From: Christensenellaceae bacterium
GTDB taxonomy: Bacteria; Bacillota; Clostridia; Christensenellales; UBA1750
Direction of reading: 5' to 3'
Assembly (NCBI GenBank): GCA_031287285.1
Contig: JAITTC010000085.1
Location: 1 to 18,283, forward strand
DNA: 18,283 bases
The position numbers were made by a program, and so were the translations under genes. Positions 1-7,210 of this stretch are shown one piece after another; the first letter of the stretch is position 1; each line of letters begins with the position of its first letter. The notes under the pieces were generated by a model. It saw nothing but the letters and a program-made list of their open reading frames with translations, ran no database searches and had not been told where the DNA came from.

Positions 1-49
1 ACATCATGGTTAGCTCGTAAAGATCGGTCATCAGGCTTAGATTACGCAT
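1..49 (-). CDS. pncB: Nicotinate phosphoribosyltransferase, N-terminal fragment
   Basis: Only the first 16 codons lie in the window; the gene runs off the left edge. They read MRNLSLMTDLYELTMM, which matches the conserved N-terminus of nicotinate phosphoribosyltransferase (family pattern LTDLYELTM). That enzyme joins nicotinate to PRPP in the NAD salvage pathway. The ATG at 49 overlaps the last codons and stop of lgt by 8 nt, and an AGGAGG at 62-67 inside lgt serves as its ribosome binding site. This implies translational coupling and co-transcription with lgt. A second in-frame ATG at 31 has no ribosome binding site. The call rests on a short peptide, so it is probable rather than certain. 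Confidence 0.72.
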   Translation of the reverse strand, partial: MRNLSLMTDLYELTMM

Positions 50-1226
50 TCTCGCTGGAATCCTCCTGAGGCGCTTGACCTTGGGCAGGAGCTTCCTCCG
101 CCCGTGTTTCGGCGGGGGCGTCCTCCTTCGCGTCCGCAGGGGCAGCCTCGGTCTTTTCTTCCTCTGCAGGCCCTTTCTTCGCCTCTTCCGGCACGCCTTC
201 GGGCGGCGCGCCTTCAGCAAAGGCCCCTGCTGAAGCCTCCTCGGCCTTCATTTTCTCGATTTGGCTCTCGGCCTTCCCTTCGGCTTCCCGCTCGGCCTCG
301 ATCTCCGCTGCCTCCTCCGGCATTTCGCCGATTTCTTCCCCTTCCTCGGTCTCCTCCAAGGGGCTGAATTCCCCGCTCAGGGCCTCTTCCTCGCCGCGGC
401 GCATGATGAGATTCGGATCGAGCACACTGGCCTCATAGACCGCCTTGCGATGCCTTAGGTAAAGCATCAGCGCGGAAACGATCACCAGCACGATCGACAG
501 CGCCTGCGAAACGCGGATGGCCAGATCGCCAAGGTACAGGTAGAGGCTATCGGTCCGCAAGCCCTCGACGAAGGCACGCTCAACGCCATAGAGCAAAAGA
601 TAGATCAAAAATAGATTGCCATCCTGCTTGACCCGCTTGCGAAACACGAAATAGAGCAGCGCGAAGATGACGAAGCAGGAAACGGACTCATAGAAGAAGG
701 TGGCATAATGCCAGGGCCCCTGGGGCGTATTTTCGAGGGCCTGGATGTAAACCGCAAAGGGAAACCACTGCAGGGAAGGATCTGAAATCGCCCTGCCATA
801 GGCTTCCTGGTTGAAGAAGTTGCCCCAGCGGCCGATGGCCTGCCCCAGCACCAGCGAGGGCACGGCGATGTCTGCCAGGGTCCAGAATCCGATCTTGCGC
901 CATTTTGCAAAGATCAGCAGCGCGATGAGGCCGCCGATGATGCTGCCATAGACGGCGATGCCCCCCTGCCAAATATAGAGGATGCTCCAGGGGTCTGAGG
1001 CGTAGCGCGGCCATTCGAACGCGACATAGTACAGCCTGGCAAAGACGATCGCCAGCGGAATGGTGAGCAGGGCCAGATCCAGAATCGAGTCGGGCTCGAT
1101 CTCGCGGCGCTTGGCCTCGCGCGCGGCCAGCAGAATGCCCAGCAGCACGGCTGAAGCGACCAGGATCCCATACCAGAAGATCGGCCTGCCGAAGAGGGTG
1201 AACGCGATATTGCTTGGAACGAACAT
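42..1226 (-). CDS. lgt: Prolipoprotein diacylglyceryl transferase with long acidic C-terminal tail
   Basis: Lgt moves the diacylglyceryl group of phosphatidylglycerol onto the lipobox cysteine of prolipoproteins in the cytoplasmic membrane. The family signature is present at residues 131-144 (IGRWGNFFNQEAYG), with the HYATFFYES segment at 173-181 and the RTDSLYL segment from residue 224. About seven hydrophobic segments fill residues 10-258. The catalytic core ends near residue 262, a normal length. Residues from about 266 to 394 then form a low-complexity tail rich in Glu, Ala and Pro with no recognisable domain. The tail should face the cytoplasm if the usual topology holds. The ATG at 1226 sits about 10 nt after AAGGGA. 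The gene has its own promoter at 1292-1321 and overlaps pncB. Confidence 0.96.
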   Translation of the reverse strand: MFVPSNIAFTLFGRPIFWYGILVASAVLLGILLAAREAKRREIEPDSILDLALLTIPLAIVFARLYYVAFEWPRYASDPWSILYIWQGGIAVYGSIIGGLIALLIFAKWRKIGFWTLADIAVPSLVLGQAIGRWGNFFNQEAYGRAISDPSLQWFPFAVYIQALENTPQGPWHYATFFYESVSCFVIFALLYFVFRKRVKQDGNLFLIYLLLYGVERAFVEGLRTDSLYLYLGDLAIRVSQALSIVLVIVSALMLYLRHRKAVYEASVLDPNLIMRRGEEEALSGEFSPLEETEEGEEIGEMPEEAAEIEAEREAEGKAESQIEKMKAEEASAGAFAEGAPPEGVPEEAKKGPAEEEKTEAAPADAKEDAPAETRAEEAPAQGQAPQEDSSENA

Positions 1227-1261
1227 GGAAAAGAATCCCTTCTTCCCTAAAGATTCAAACG

Positions 1262-1291
1262 AAAAGGGCCGCCGCGCGGCCCGGCTTTTTT
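1262..1291. terminator. Hairpin between rlmH and lgt, bidirectional terminator or 5'-UTR stem
   Basis: GGGCCGC (1266-1272) and GCGGCCC (1276-1282) form a 7-bp GC stem with a 3-nt loop. It is flanked by AAAA (1262-1265) and TTTTTT (1286-1291). On the minus strand the stem is followed by TTTT, suited to ending the rlmH operon transcript. It also lies just downstream of the lgt -10 box, so lgt mRNA would begin with this stem. Confidence 0.6.
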
Positions 1292-1321
1292 ATTATACCG
1301 CCTGGCGGAAAGAAACGTCAA
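1292..1321 (-). promoter_or_regulatory. Sigma-A promoter of lgt-pncB
   Basis: Minus-strand -35 TTGACG (1316-1321), 18-bp spacer, and a perfect -10 TATAAT (1292-1297). It lies 66 bp upstream of the lgt start and downstream of rlmH, so lgt-pncB can be transcribed independently of the upstream operon. Confidence 0.8.
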
Positions 1322-1367
1322 CATGGCCCTTTGGGGGCATAGGCTGCCCGGCGCGCTAAGAATCTCC

Positions 1368-1838
1368 TTATTTGTGGTAGGGCTCGCCCGCGCTGATGCG
1401 GCAGGCGCGGTAGAGCTGCTCCAAGAAGACCACGCGCATGAGCTGGTGGGGGAATGTCATCGCAGAAAACGAGAGCAGCTCATCGGCCCGGGCGCAAACC
1501 GCCTTGGAAAGGCCCAGCGAGCCGCCGATTAGGAAGACCGGGCGCTTCCCCTTGGCCAAGAGGTCGTCGATATGCGCGGCGAAGCCTTCGGAACTAAAGC
1601 CCTTGCCGCCAACGGCCAGGGCGATTGCGTATTCATCGGGGCGAAGCCGGGCGAGTACCCTCGCGCCCTCGATTTCGAGGGCTTTTTCGCTCAGCGCCGG
1701 GGAGGTGGGCTCCGGTTCGTCCTTGAGCTCGATGATCTCAACGCCGCCATAGCGCGAGAGCCGCTTTTGGTACTCGGCGCAGGCCTTTTGCCAAAATTCC
1801 TCCTTCAGCCGGCCGACACAGAGCAGCGAAAATCTCAT
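1368..1838 (-). CDS. rlmH: 23S rRNA (pseudouridine1915-N3)-methyltransferase RlmH
   Basis: This SPOUT-fold methyltransferase methylates pseudouridine 1915 in helix 69 of 23S rRNA, on assembled 70S ribosomes. At 156 residues it has the normal family length. It starts MRFSLLCVGRLKE, carries the SAM-binding knot segments AVGGKGFSS and FLIGGSLGLS, and ends with the conserved MTFPHQLMRV...YHK tail. Its ATG overlaps the stop of the CPBP protease gene by 4 nt and has no clear ribosome binding site of its own, so it is probably translationally coupled. It is the last gene of the uxaC operon. A hairpin at 1262-1291 may end the transcript. Confidence 0.97.
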   Translation of the reverse strand: MRFSLLCVGRLKEEFWQKACAEYQKRLSRYGGVEIIELKDEPEPTSPALSEKALEIEGARVLARLRPDEYAIALAVGGKGFSSEGFAAHIDDLLAKGKRPVFLIGGSLGLSKAVCARADELLSFSAMTFPHQLMRVVFLEQLYRACRISAGEPYHK

Positions 1839-2899
1839 AGCAGGGGCCGCCCCATGGCGTCGAAGATCGAAAAGAGGTAGTTCACGATCACGATCAGCCC
1901 TGCGGGGAGCAGCGGCAGGAAGGCGATGGGGGAAAGCCTCTCGCTTGCCGGACTTTCTGCCGGAGCGGGTGCCGCGGGGCCGCCTTCGTCAGGAAGAGCG
2001 AGCCCCTTTTCGCCGCTGAGGAAGTGCCGGCCCGCGAAATAGAGCGCGACGAAGAAGGCAGCCGTGATCCCGCCAAAAAACACGAAAAAGCCGATGCCCG
2101 AAAGGATCGGCTGCAGGCTGCCGGGGGCCGCGGCCGCGGTTTCAAAGCCATCGAGCGCGCCGTCAGCCAGCTCATTAAGCTTTTGCGAGGCCATGGAAAC
2201 GCCCAGCGCCATGGAGTTGTGGATGATATGAAAGAGCACGCCGGCCCAGATCGAGCGGGTAAAATAGACCGAAAGGCAGAGCAGAATCCCCAAAAGAAGA
2301 TGCCCCGGCAGGGCCACGAGCTGGCCGTGCAGCAGGGCGAAAAGGCAGCCCGTCACCGCGATGGCCAAAAAAGGCCGCCCGGCTTTGTAGGCGCCCTGCA
2401 TGAGCCCCCTGAAGAGGAATTCCTCGCAAAGGGCGGGGAAGAGGCCGACGACCAGCACGCCAAGGAAGAGGTCCGCGGCGCCGCTTGGGATGGGCACGCC
2501 GGTTTCGGGCACCGAAAGGCCCAGAGCCCCAAGGAAGGAAATCCAAAGGAGCGTCAGGCCGGTTACGGCGAAAAAGCTGCAAAAGGCAAGGGGAACGATC
2601 AATAAAATAGAGGGATTGAAGCGCCGCCAGAAGCTCTCGCGCATCATCTGGCGGACGGGGCGAAAGCAAAGCAGGAGCAGCGCGGGCAGCGCCACGGTGA
2701 TGAACTCGGAAACGGCGAGCGAAACGCTGAAGAGCGGGCCGTAGGCAGGCTCGCCGGCCAGCATTTCGCCGGAAGACTCGGCAAGCCCCGGCACCATGGA
2801 ATAGGCAAAGCGGGTGAGCAGGGCGGAGGCAAAGAGGATGAAGGCCGAAAGCGCGTAGGCCGAGTTTACCAAAAGAACCCTTTTTGAGCTTTCATTCAT
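1835..2899 (-). CDS. CPBP-family intramembrane metalloprotease
   Basis: A 354-residue multi-pass membrane protein with an ABI/CAAX-type (CPBP, Rce1-like) protease domain. The catalytic motifs are intact: EEFLFR at residues 159-164, FALLH at 187-191 and HIIHN at 224-228 (the HxxxN motif). Roughly eight hydrophobic segments are visible, one near the N-terminus (about 10-30) and a last one near the C-terminus. A Pro/Ala-rich loop at about 305-325 separates the core from the final membrane segment. Family members cleave prenylated or membrane peptides, and some confer bacteriocin self-immunity; the substrate here is unknown. The start has a good AAGGAGGG 8 nt upstream and overlaps the mscL stop by 4 nt (ATGA); the 3' end overlaps rlmH by 4 nt. 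Confidence 0.9.
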   Translation of the reverse strand: MNESSKRVLLVNSAYALSAFILFASALLTRFAYSMVPGLAESSGEMLAGEPAYGPLFSVSLAVSEFITVALPALLLLCFRPVRQMMRESFWRRFNPSILLIVPLAFCSFFAVTGLTLLWISFLGALGLSVPETGVPIPSGAADLFLGVLVVGLFPALCEEFLFRGLMQGAYKAGRPFLAIAVTGCLFALLHGQLVALPGHLLLGILLCLSVYFTRSIWAGVLFHIIHNSMALGVSMASQKLNELADGALDGFETAAAAPGSLQPILSGIGFFVFFGGITAAFFVALYFAGRHFLSGEKGLALPDEGGPAAPAPAESPASERLSPIAFLPLLPAGLIVIVNYLFSIFDAMGRPLL

Positions 2900-3381
2900 G
2901 GATTAACCCTCCTTGGATCTTCGAGTGACGAGGTGCAGTGCGGGCAGCGAACGGCCTCCTTGTCGACCTCCTGCCTGCAATAGGGGCAAAGCTTTGGCCC
3001 TTCGGCAGGCGGGAGCGGGGGCTCCAGGCGCTTGCGCGCGCCGTTTAAGAGCTTGATGAAGCAAAAAACGGCCAGCGCGACGAGCACGAAGTTCACCACC
3101 GCCGAAAGGAAGCCCCCAAAATTGAGCGTCGGCGCGCCTTCGCCGGGCCCCAGCGGGAACTTCAGCGCGCTAAAATCCACCCCGGTGGTGAGCAGCGAAA
3201 GCAGCGGCATCACGAGATCGTTCACCAGCGACTGCACGATGGCGGTGAACGAGCTGCCGATGATCACGCCCACCGCCAGATCGATCACGTTGCCGCGCAT
3301 GGCGAAGGTCTTAAATTCGTTCAGGAAGCGCACAATCGGCGCTTCTTTCGCATTTTTTCGCGGCTTTTGCCCTTTCTTCAT
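2896..3381 (-). CDS. mscL: Large-conductance mechanosensitive channel MscL with C-terminal zinc ribbon
   Basis: MscL forms a homopentameric channel that opens under membrane tension to release solutes during osmotic downshock. The conserved N-terminal segment (NEFKTFAMRGNVIDLAVGVI, residues 21-40) and first membrane helix (about 32-60) are clear, and a second helix spans about 89-113. A typical MscL ends soon after a short cytoplasmic helix. Here residues 131-149 carry a four-cysteine ribbon (C132, C135, C146, C149; CPYC...CPHC) that should bind zinc in the cytoplasm. The ATG follows GGAGGG by about 8 nt and overlaps the upstream peptidase gene by 4 nt. Identification as MscL is firm; the role of the ribbon is unknown. 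Confidence 0.95.
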   Translation of the reverse strand: MKKGQKPRKNAKEAPIVRFLNEFKTFAMRGNVIDLAVGVIIGSSFTAIVQSLVNDLVMPLLSLLTTGVDFSALKFPLGPGEGAPTLNFGGFLSAVVNFVLVALAVFCFIKLLNGARKRLEPPLPPAEGPKLCPYCRQEVDKEAVRCPHCTSSLEDPRRVNP

Positions 3382-3977
3382 CCAAAGACCCTCCAGCTGC
3401 CCGAATCCGAGAAAACCCCCTGCCCATCCTCGAGGAGGGCGATGGTCTGGCCGCTCTCTCGTTCAAAATTCGCCATCGCTTCCAAAAACCCTTCGTACTT
3501 TTCGATGAAGCGGCCCCTGTGCGGGCAAATGCTGACCGGGGCCAGCCCAAGGCCCGATAGATCCATCAGGCCATAGCGGCGGTTCATCGATGGATCGATG
3601 CGCTCGATATGCGCCATGGTTTGCCCAAGGGCCAGCGCGCCGCCGCTGGACGCGATGACCTGCCTTTCGCGCTCAAAGGCCGCAATCGCGGGGCCAAGGC
3701 CCCTCTCGCGGATGATCTTCGTGAGCAAAAAGGCGTTGCCGCCGAGGAAATAAAGAAGGCCGAAGGAAGCGAAATCCTTCGGCCTGGCGGATTCAAGGGG
3801 TAAAGAGACGCACTCCGCTGCCCCAAGGGCCAAAAGCGCGGCCTTTGCAGCCGGCAGCGAGCGCTCTCTGGCCTTTTGCGAGGCCTGCGCAGACGGGATG
3901 AGCGCGGCGCGCAGGCCCTCTATTCGGGGAAAGCCCTCGGGCAGGGCGCTCACGCCGGAAGAGAGCATCAAGAGCAC
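3378..3977 (-). CDS. Peptidase S51 / class I glutamine amidotransferase-like protein
   Basis: A 199-residue protein resembling the S51 (dipeptidase E, PepE-like) family, which has a class I amidotransferase fold and a Ser-His-Glu triad. Visible family features are LLYFLGGNAFLL (residues 74-85), the nucleophile elbow ASSGGALAL (109-117, S111 as probable nucleophile in place of the usual SAGA), and PHRGRF (152-157) with a candidate His. Family members hydrolyse N-terminal Asp dipeptides or cyanophycin-type peptides; the substrate here is not predictable. The GTG at 3977 starts 4 nt after the ECF gene stop; an in-frame ATG at 3968 is an alternative. The 3' end overlaps mscL by 4 nt. Confidence 0.8.
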   Translation of the reverse strand: MLLMLSSGVSALPEGFPRIEGLRAALIPSAQASQKARERSLPAAKAALLALGAAECVSLPLESARPKDFASFGLLYFLGGNAFLLTKIIRERGLGPAIAAFERERQVIASSGGALALGQTMAHIERIDPSMNRRYGLMDLSGLGLAPVSICPHRGRFIEKYEGFLEAMANFERESGQTIALLEDGQGVFSDSGSWRVFG

Positions 3978-3981
3978 TGCC

Positions 3982-4455
3982 TTAACGCTCTTTCAGGCGC
4001 TGGAGCAGCGGGTTCAGCGCCAGCGCCACGGCGATGCCCACCAAGCCCTGCATGAGGTTCGCGGGCACCGAGAGCAGCGCCGAGGCCGGCGTATAAGCAA
4101 AGCATTCAAAGGCGAAGTAGCCAAGCACCATGATGAGTTCTGCCAGAACGAAGCCAAGAAGCCGGAAGGGGAAGCCCTTGCGGATGAACAGCGCGGCGCA
4201 AAGGCCCATCAGGCCCTTGATGACGAGCGTGGCCGGGGCATAGATGCTGTAGCCAAGAAGCAGATCGGCCAGGGCGGAGCCAACGCCGCCCACGACGGCC
4301 GCAAAGGGCCCCAGCAGCACGGCGGAGCCTAGGATGAAGCCGTCGCCGAGGTTTGCGTAGCCGATCAGGGTCGGCACCCGGATGTACATCGTCGCGACCG
4401 TGACGAGGGCCAGGAACAGACCGCCGTAGCTCAGCCTTTTCAGCTGTGCGTTCAA
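3982..4455 (-). CDS. ECF transporter S component (ribofla_trS-like family), substrate unknown
   Basis: A 157-residue protein with about five or six hydrophobic segments. It has the pattern of substrate-binding S components of energy-coupling factor transporters: a YANLGDGFIL segment, then GGVGSALADLLLGY and APATLVIKGLMGL, as in the PF07155-type group. Such proteins bind vitamins or related compounds and share a common EcfA/A'/T module encoded elsewhere. No riboswitch is visible to identify the ligand. The TTG at 4455 is chosen because AAGGGAG lies 8 nt upstream; the longer open frame to 4584 would run into uxaC and begins with unrelated Arg-rich sequence. It follows uxaC after 29 nt in the same operon. 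Confidence 0.85.
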   Translation of the reverse strand: MNAQLKRLSYGGLFLALVTVATMYIRVPTLIGYANLGDGFILGSAVLLGPFAAVVGGVGSALADLLLGYSIYAPATLVIKGLMGLCAALFIRKGFPFRLLGFVLAELIMVLGYFAFECFAYTPASALLSVPANLMQGLVGIAVALALNPLLQRLKER

Positions 4456-4484
4456 TGAAACCACTCCCTTGTTGTTTGTGTTAT

Positions 4485-5882
4485 CTAAAGCGCGAAGAAG
4501 CGCTTCGCGTTGAAGTACGAAACATCGCGGACGAGCCCCCCCAGCGCGCCGTAGTCGGCAAAGAGCTCGCCTTCTTCGACCCATCCCCCGATCAGCCGGC
4601 AGAGCAGGCGGCGGAAGTATTCGTGCCTGGCATAAGAAAGGAAGCTGCGCGAGTCGGTCAGCATCCCCACGAAGCAGCCCAAAATGCCGCCTTGCGCCAG
4701 GGAGCTCAATTGACTTAAGATGCCCTCCTTCGTGTCGTTAAACCACCAGGCGCTGCCATGCTGCACCCGCATTTCCCCTCCGCCCTGAAAGGCGCCGACG
4801 ACGGAATCGATGACCGCGTTATCGGCCGGGTTGAGGGAATAGACGATGGTCTTCGGCAGGCGATCCTTCTTATAGAGGGCGTTTAAAAAGCCCGAGAGCG
4901 CCAGGGAAATATCGGGCGAAGCCATCACGTCAAAGCCCGTGTCGGGCCCCAGAAGCGAAAGCATTTTCTCGTTCACATTGCGCTGCACGCCGAAGTGCAG
5001 CTGCATCGTCAGCCCCTGCTCAAACACCGCTTCGCCAAGGAACAAGAGCAAGTTCGTCCTGTACTCGGCCTGCTGAAGGGCGGTCAGGCTCCCGCCCTCC
5101 AGCGCCCTTTGCAGGATTTCTTCGGCCTGAGCCTCCGTGCAGGGGGCGAAATGGAGCGCGTCGAGGCCATGATCCGTCGCGCGGCACTGCAGCGCCGCAA
5201 AGCGCCGCAAATGCTCGCGGAGCGCCGCCTTGACCGCCGCAAGGCTTGGCGCTTCATCGCCGCAAAGCGCCCGGATATAGCCCGCAAAGCCCGGCTTTTC
5301 GATGTTCACGGCCTTGTCTGGCCGAAAGGTCGGCGCGACGAGGGGCGAAAAGCCGCCCTTTGCCCGTTCGCCGGCCAGCGCTTCATGAAAGGCCAGCGAA
5401 TCGAGGGGGTCGTCGGTCGTGCCGATGAACTCGACCTTCGAGCGCTCGATCAGCCCTCTGGCGCTGAAGGCTTCGCCCTTCAGCTGCGCGTTGCAAAGCG
5501 CAAAAACCTCGCGGGCGGTTTCCGCGTTCAGGGGGCCGTCGTAGCCGAAATAGCGCTTGAGCTCCAGATGCGACCAGTGATAGAGCGGGTTGCCCACCGC
5601 CCTTGGCAGAACAGAGGCGTAGGCCAGGAACTTCTCGTCGTCCGGCGCGGAGCCGGTGATCAGGGCTTCGTCAACCCCTGCCGCCCGGAGCAGCCGCCAC
5701 TTGTAGTGATCGCCGCCCAGCCAAAGCTCGCTGATGCTCGAAAACCGCTTATTTTCGGCGATTTCCTGCGGCGAGACATGGCAATGGTAGTCGAGGATGG
5801 GAAGAAACTCGGCATGGTCGTGATAGAGCCGCCGCGCAGCCGCCGTATTTAAGAGAAAATCCTCGGTCATCAAGCCTGGCAT
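4485..5882 (-). CDS. uxaC: Glucuronate (uronate) isomerase
   Basis: UxaC interconverts D-glucuronate with D-fructuronate, and D-galacturonate with D-tagaturonate, in cytoplasmic hexuronate degradation. At 465 residues it has the normal length. The metal-site motif HCH is at 33-35 (ILDYHCHVSP), and the family segments LHFGVQRNVN, VQHGSAWWFNDTKEG and LTDSRSFLSYARHEYFRR are intact. The ATG at 5882 follows GGAGGA by about 6 nt. It is the first gene after a consensus promoter. No other uronate-catabolism gene (uxaA, uxaB, uxuA, kdgK) is nearby, which is unusual because these enzymes are often clustered. Confidence 0.97.
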   Translation of the reverse strand: MPGLMTEDFLLNTAAARRLYHDHAEFLPILDYHCHVSPQEIAENKRFSSISELWLGGDHYKWRLLRAAGVDEALITGSAPDDEKFLAYASVLPRAVGNPLYHWSHLELKRYFGYDGPLNAETAREVFALCNAQLKGEAFSARGLIERSKVEFIGTTDDPLDSLAFHEALAGERAKGGFSPLVAPTFRPDKAVNIEKPGFAGYIRALCGDEAPSLAAVKAALREHLRRFAALQCRATDHGLDALHFAPCTEAQAEEILQRALEGGSLTALQQAEYRTNLLLFLGEAVFEQGLTMQLHFGVQRNVNEKMLSLLGPDTGFDVMASPDISLALSGFLNALYKKDRLPKTIVYSLNPADNAVIDSVVGAFQGGGEMRVQHGSAWWFNDTKEGILSQLSSLAQGGILGCFVGMLTDSRSFLSYARHEYFRRLLCRLIGGWVEEGELFADYGALGGLVRDVSYFNAKRFFAL

Positions 5883-5920
5883 GGGCCTTCCTCCACTAAA
5901 AACATATAGGTTTAGCCAGC

Positions 5921-5949
5921 ATTATAGGGGGCGGGCAGTTCCCTGTCAA
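5921..5949 (-). promoter_or_regulatory. Consensus sigma-A promoter of the uxaC operon
   Basis: Minus-strand TTGACA (5944-5949), 17-bp spacer, and TATAAT (5921-5926). Both hexamers are perfect matches, so strong constitutive activity is expected unless an operator intervenes. No clear operator palindrome is seen. Confidence 0.88.
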
Positions 5950-5986
5950 GTAAAGGAACGGAGTAGGCGCCCCCTTTGGGCAGCGC

Positions 5987-6015
5987 TTGCGCTTTGGCCC
6001 CGGGCTTGGTATGAT
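5987..6015 (+). promoter_or_regulatory. Extended -10 promoter of lrgAB
   Basis: TTGCGC (5987-5992), 17-bp spacer, and TATGAT (6010-6015) preceded by TGG, an extended -10. It lies 30 bp upstream of lrgA and is divergent from the uxaC promoter about 40 bp away. Confidence 0.6.
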
Positions 6016-6045
6016 TGGGCGACAAACGGAAGGGAGAAAAAGGGC

Positions 6046-6411
6046 ATGAGGTGGGTTTCGCAGGCGGCGATCATCCTTGGTTTCAGCCTCGCGGGCGAGC
6101 TTTTGCGGCTCTTGGTGCCGCTGCCCGTTCCGGCAAGCGTTTACGGCCTGGTCCTGCTGCTGGGGGCGCTGCATTTTGGTTTTTTGAAGCTCCAAAGCGT
6201 GGAGGAAACCGGCGAGTTCCTGGTTTCGATCCTGCCGCTGCTCTTCGTGCCGGCAGCGGCCGGGCTATTGCGCTCTTGGGGCGTTTTAAGGTCGATGTGG
6301 CCGGCCGCGCTGCTGGCCGTGCTGGTTTTAACCCCCCTCGTCATGGGGATTACGGGCCAAGTCGCGCAGCTTTTGATGAAAAAGGGTGGGAGGGAAGACG
6401 GCGATGGGTGA
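6046..6411 (+). CDS. lrgA: LrgA/CidA-family holin-like membrane protein
   Basis: A 121-residue protein with four hydrophobic segments and the CidA/LrgA pattern. This includes the PVPASVYGLVLLL segment near residue 26 and the ETGEFLVSILPLLFVPAAAGLL region near 55. Family members are holin-like proteins that influence murein hydrolase activity, and LrgAB homologues also act in export or uptake of small metabolites such as pyruvate. The ATG at 6046 follows GGAAGGGAG by 9 nt; extension upstream adds only unrelated residues. The end overlaps lrgB by 8 nt. No LytS/LytR two-component system is in the window. Confidence 0.88.
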   Translation: MRWVSQAAIILGFSLAGELLRLLVPLPVPASVYGLVLLLGALHFGFLKLQSVEETGEFLVSILPLLFVPAAAGLLRSWGVLRSMWPAALLAVLVLTPLVMGITGQVAQLLMKKGGREDGDG

Positions 6412-7096
6412 GTTTCTCTCGGGCGCGCCAGCCTTTGGGCTGGTTTTAAGCCTTGCCGCCTATCTGCTCGGCGATTTTGCGCGAAAAAGACTGAAATGGG
6501 CCTGGCTCAACCCGCTGCTGCTGGCCGTGCTGCTCGTGATAGCGGTCTTGCTCCTCACGGGCCTGCCCTATGAGCGCTATATCGAAAGCGCGGGCCTTTT
6601 GAGCTTCCTGCTGGGCCCCGCGACGGTCTGCCTGGCCATCCCGCTCTATAAGCGGATGCGGCTGCTCCGGCGCAACTGGAAGGCCGTGCTGGGCGGCACG
6701 CTGGCCGGGGTTCTATCCAGCCTGCTGGGCGTTTTTGCGCTCGCCAGGCTCCTGCACCTCAACGCCGTAGAATACGCAAGCCTGCTGCCCAAGTCGGTCA
6801 CGACGGCGATCGGCATCGGCATCGCCGCAGAAAACGGCGGCCTGCCCGCCGTGAGCGCGGCGCTCATCATCCTGACCGGCATCTTTGGCAATCTCTGCGC
6901 GGGGCTCGCCTGCAAGCTCTTTCGCGTGCGCGAGCCGCTGGCGAGAGGCCTTGCCATCGGCACCGCCTCGCACGCCATCGGCACGGCAAGGGCCTTTGAG
7001 ATGGGCGAGGTCGAGGGCGCGATGAGCGGCCTGGCCATCGTGGTTTCGGGGCTGCTGACGGTCGTCCTCGCCCCTCTCTTCGCGGGGATGATCTAG
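6404..7096 (+). CDS. lrgB: LrgB/CidB-family membrane protein
   Basis: A 230-residue membrane protein with about seven hydrophobic segments. The LrgB signature is clear: SLLPKSVTTAIGIGIAAENG, then ILTGIFGN and GLAIGTASHAIGTARAFEMG. It is the partner of LrgA in a pair thought to control autolysis or small-metabolite transport. The ATG at 6404 follows GGAGGG by 9 nt and overlaps lrgA by 8 nt, implying coupled translation. The last 56 bp of the gene are repeated twice more downstream as part of a tandem duplication (7041-7789), but the gene itself is intact with a TAG at 7094-7096. Confidence 0.92.
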   Translation: MGEFLSGAPAFGLVLSLAAYLLGDFARKRLKWAWLNPLLLAVLLVIAVLLLTGLPYERYIESAGLLSFLLGPATVCLAIPLYKRMRLLRRNWKAVLGGTLAGVLSSLLGVFALARLLHLNAVEYASLLPKSVTTAIGIGIAAENGGLPAVSAALIILTGIFGNLCAGLACKLFRVREPLARGLAIGTASHAIGTARAFEMGEVEGAMSGLAIVVSGLLTVVLAPLFAGMI

Positions 7097-7210
7097 CGCA
7101 GCGGCCGGCCTATTGCCCTCTGCGGCGGCGGGCCAAAGAGCAGCTCGATGCCGATCACCATCCACCCAAGCGCCGCGAAGTACGGTTCGTGGTTCGAATC
7201 GCCCGCAACG
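7041..7210. repeat. Convergent-end repeat, unit I (internally deleted)
   Basis: This unit holds the genuine last 56 bp of lrgB, a short spacer, and then a fragment (about 7133-7204) homologous to the 3' coding end of the ABC permease gene in inverted reading sense. The middle part, with terminator and permease stop region, is missing: the unit is 170 bp, compared with 287 bp in unit II. The permease fragment still encodes PYFAALGWMVIGIEL on the minus strand. Confidence 0.85.

Noticed and set aside
2024..2605. 193-residue plus-strand ORF opposite the CPBP gene
   Set aside because: It is antisense to a well-supported gene, highly charged and without a domain; typical GC-rich shadow frame.
4456..4584. 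Longer N-terminus for the ECF S component
   Set aside because: It overlaps the uxaC 3' end and reads as Arg-rich out-of-frame sequence; the TTG at 4455 has a proper ribosome binding site.
7190..7205. GGTTCGAATC motif resembling a tRNA T-loop (also at about 7478-7488)
   Set aside because: The flanking bases do not form a T stem and no other tRNA arms are found; it arises inside the copied permease ends.
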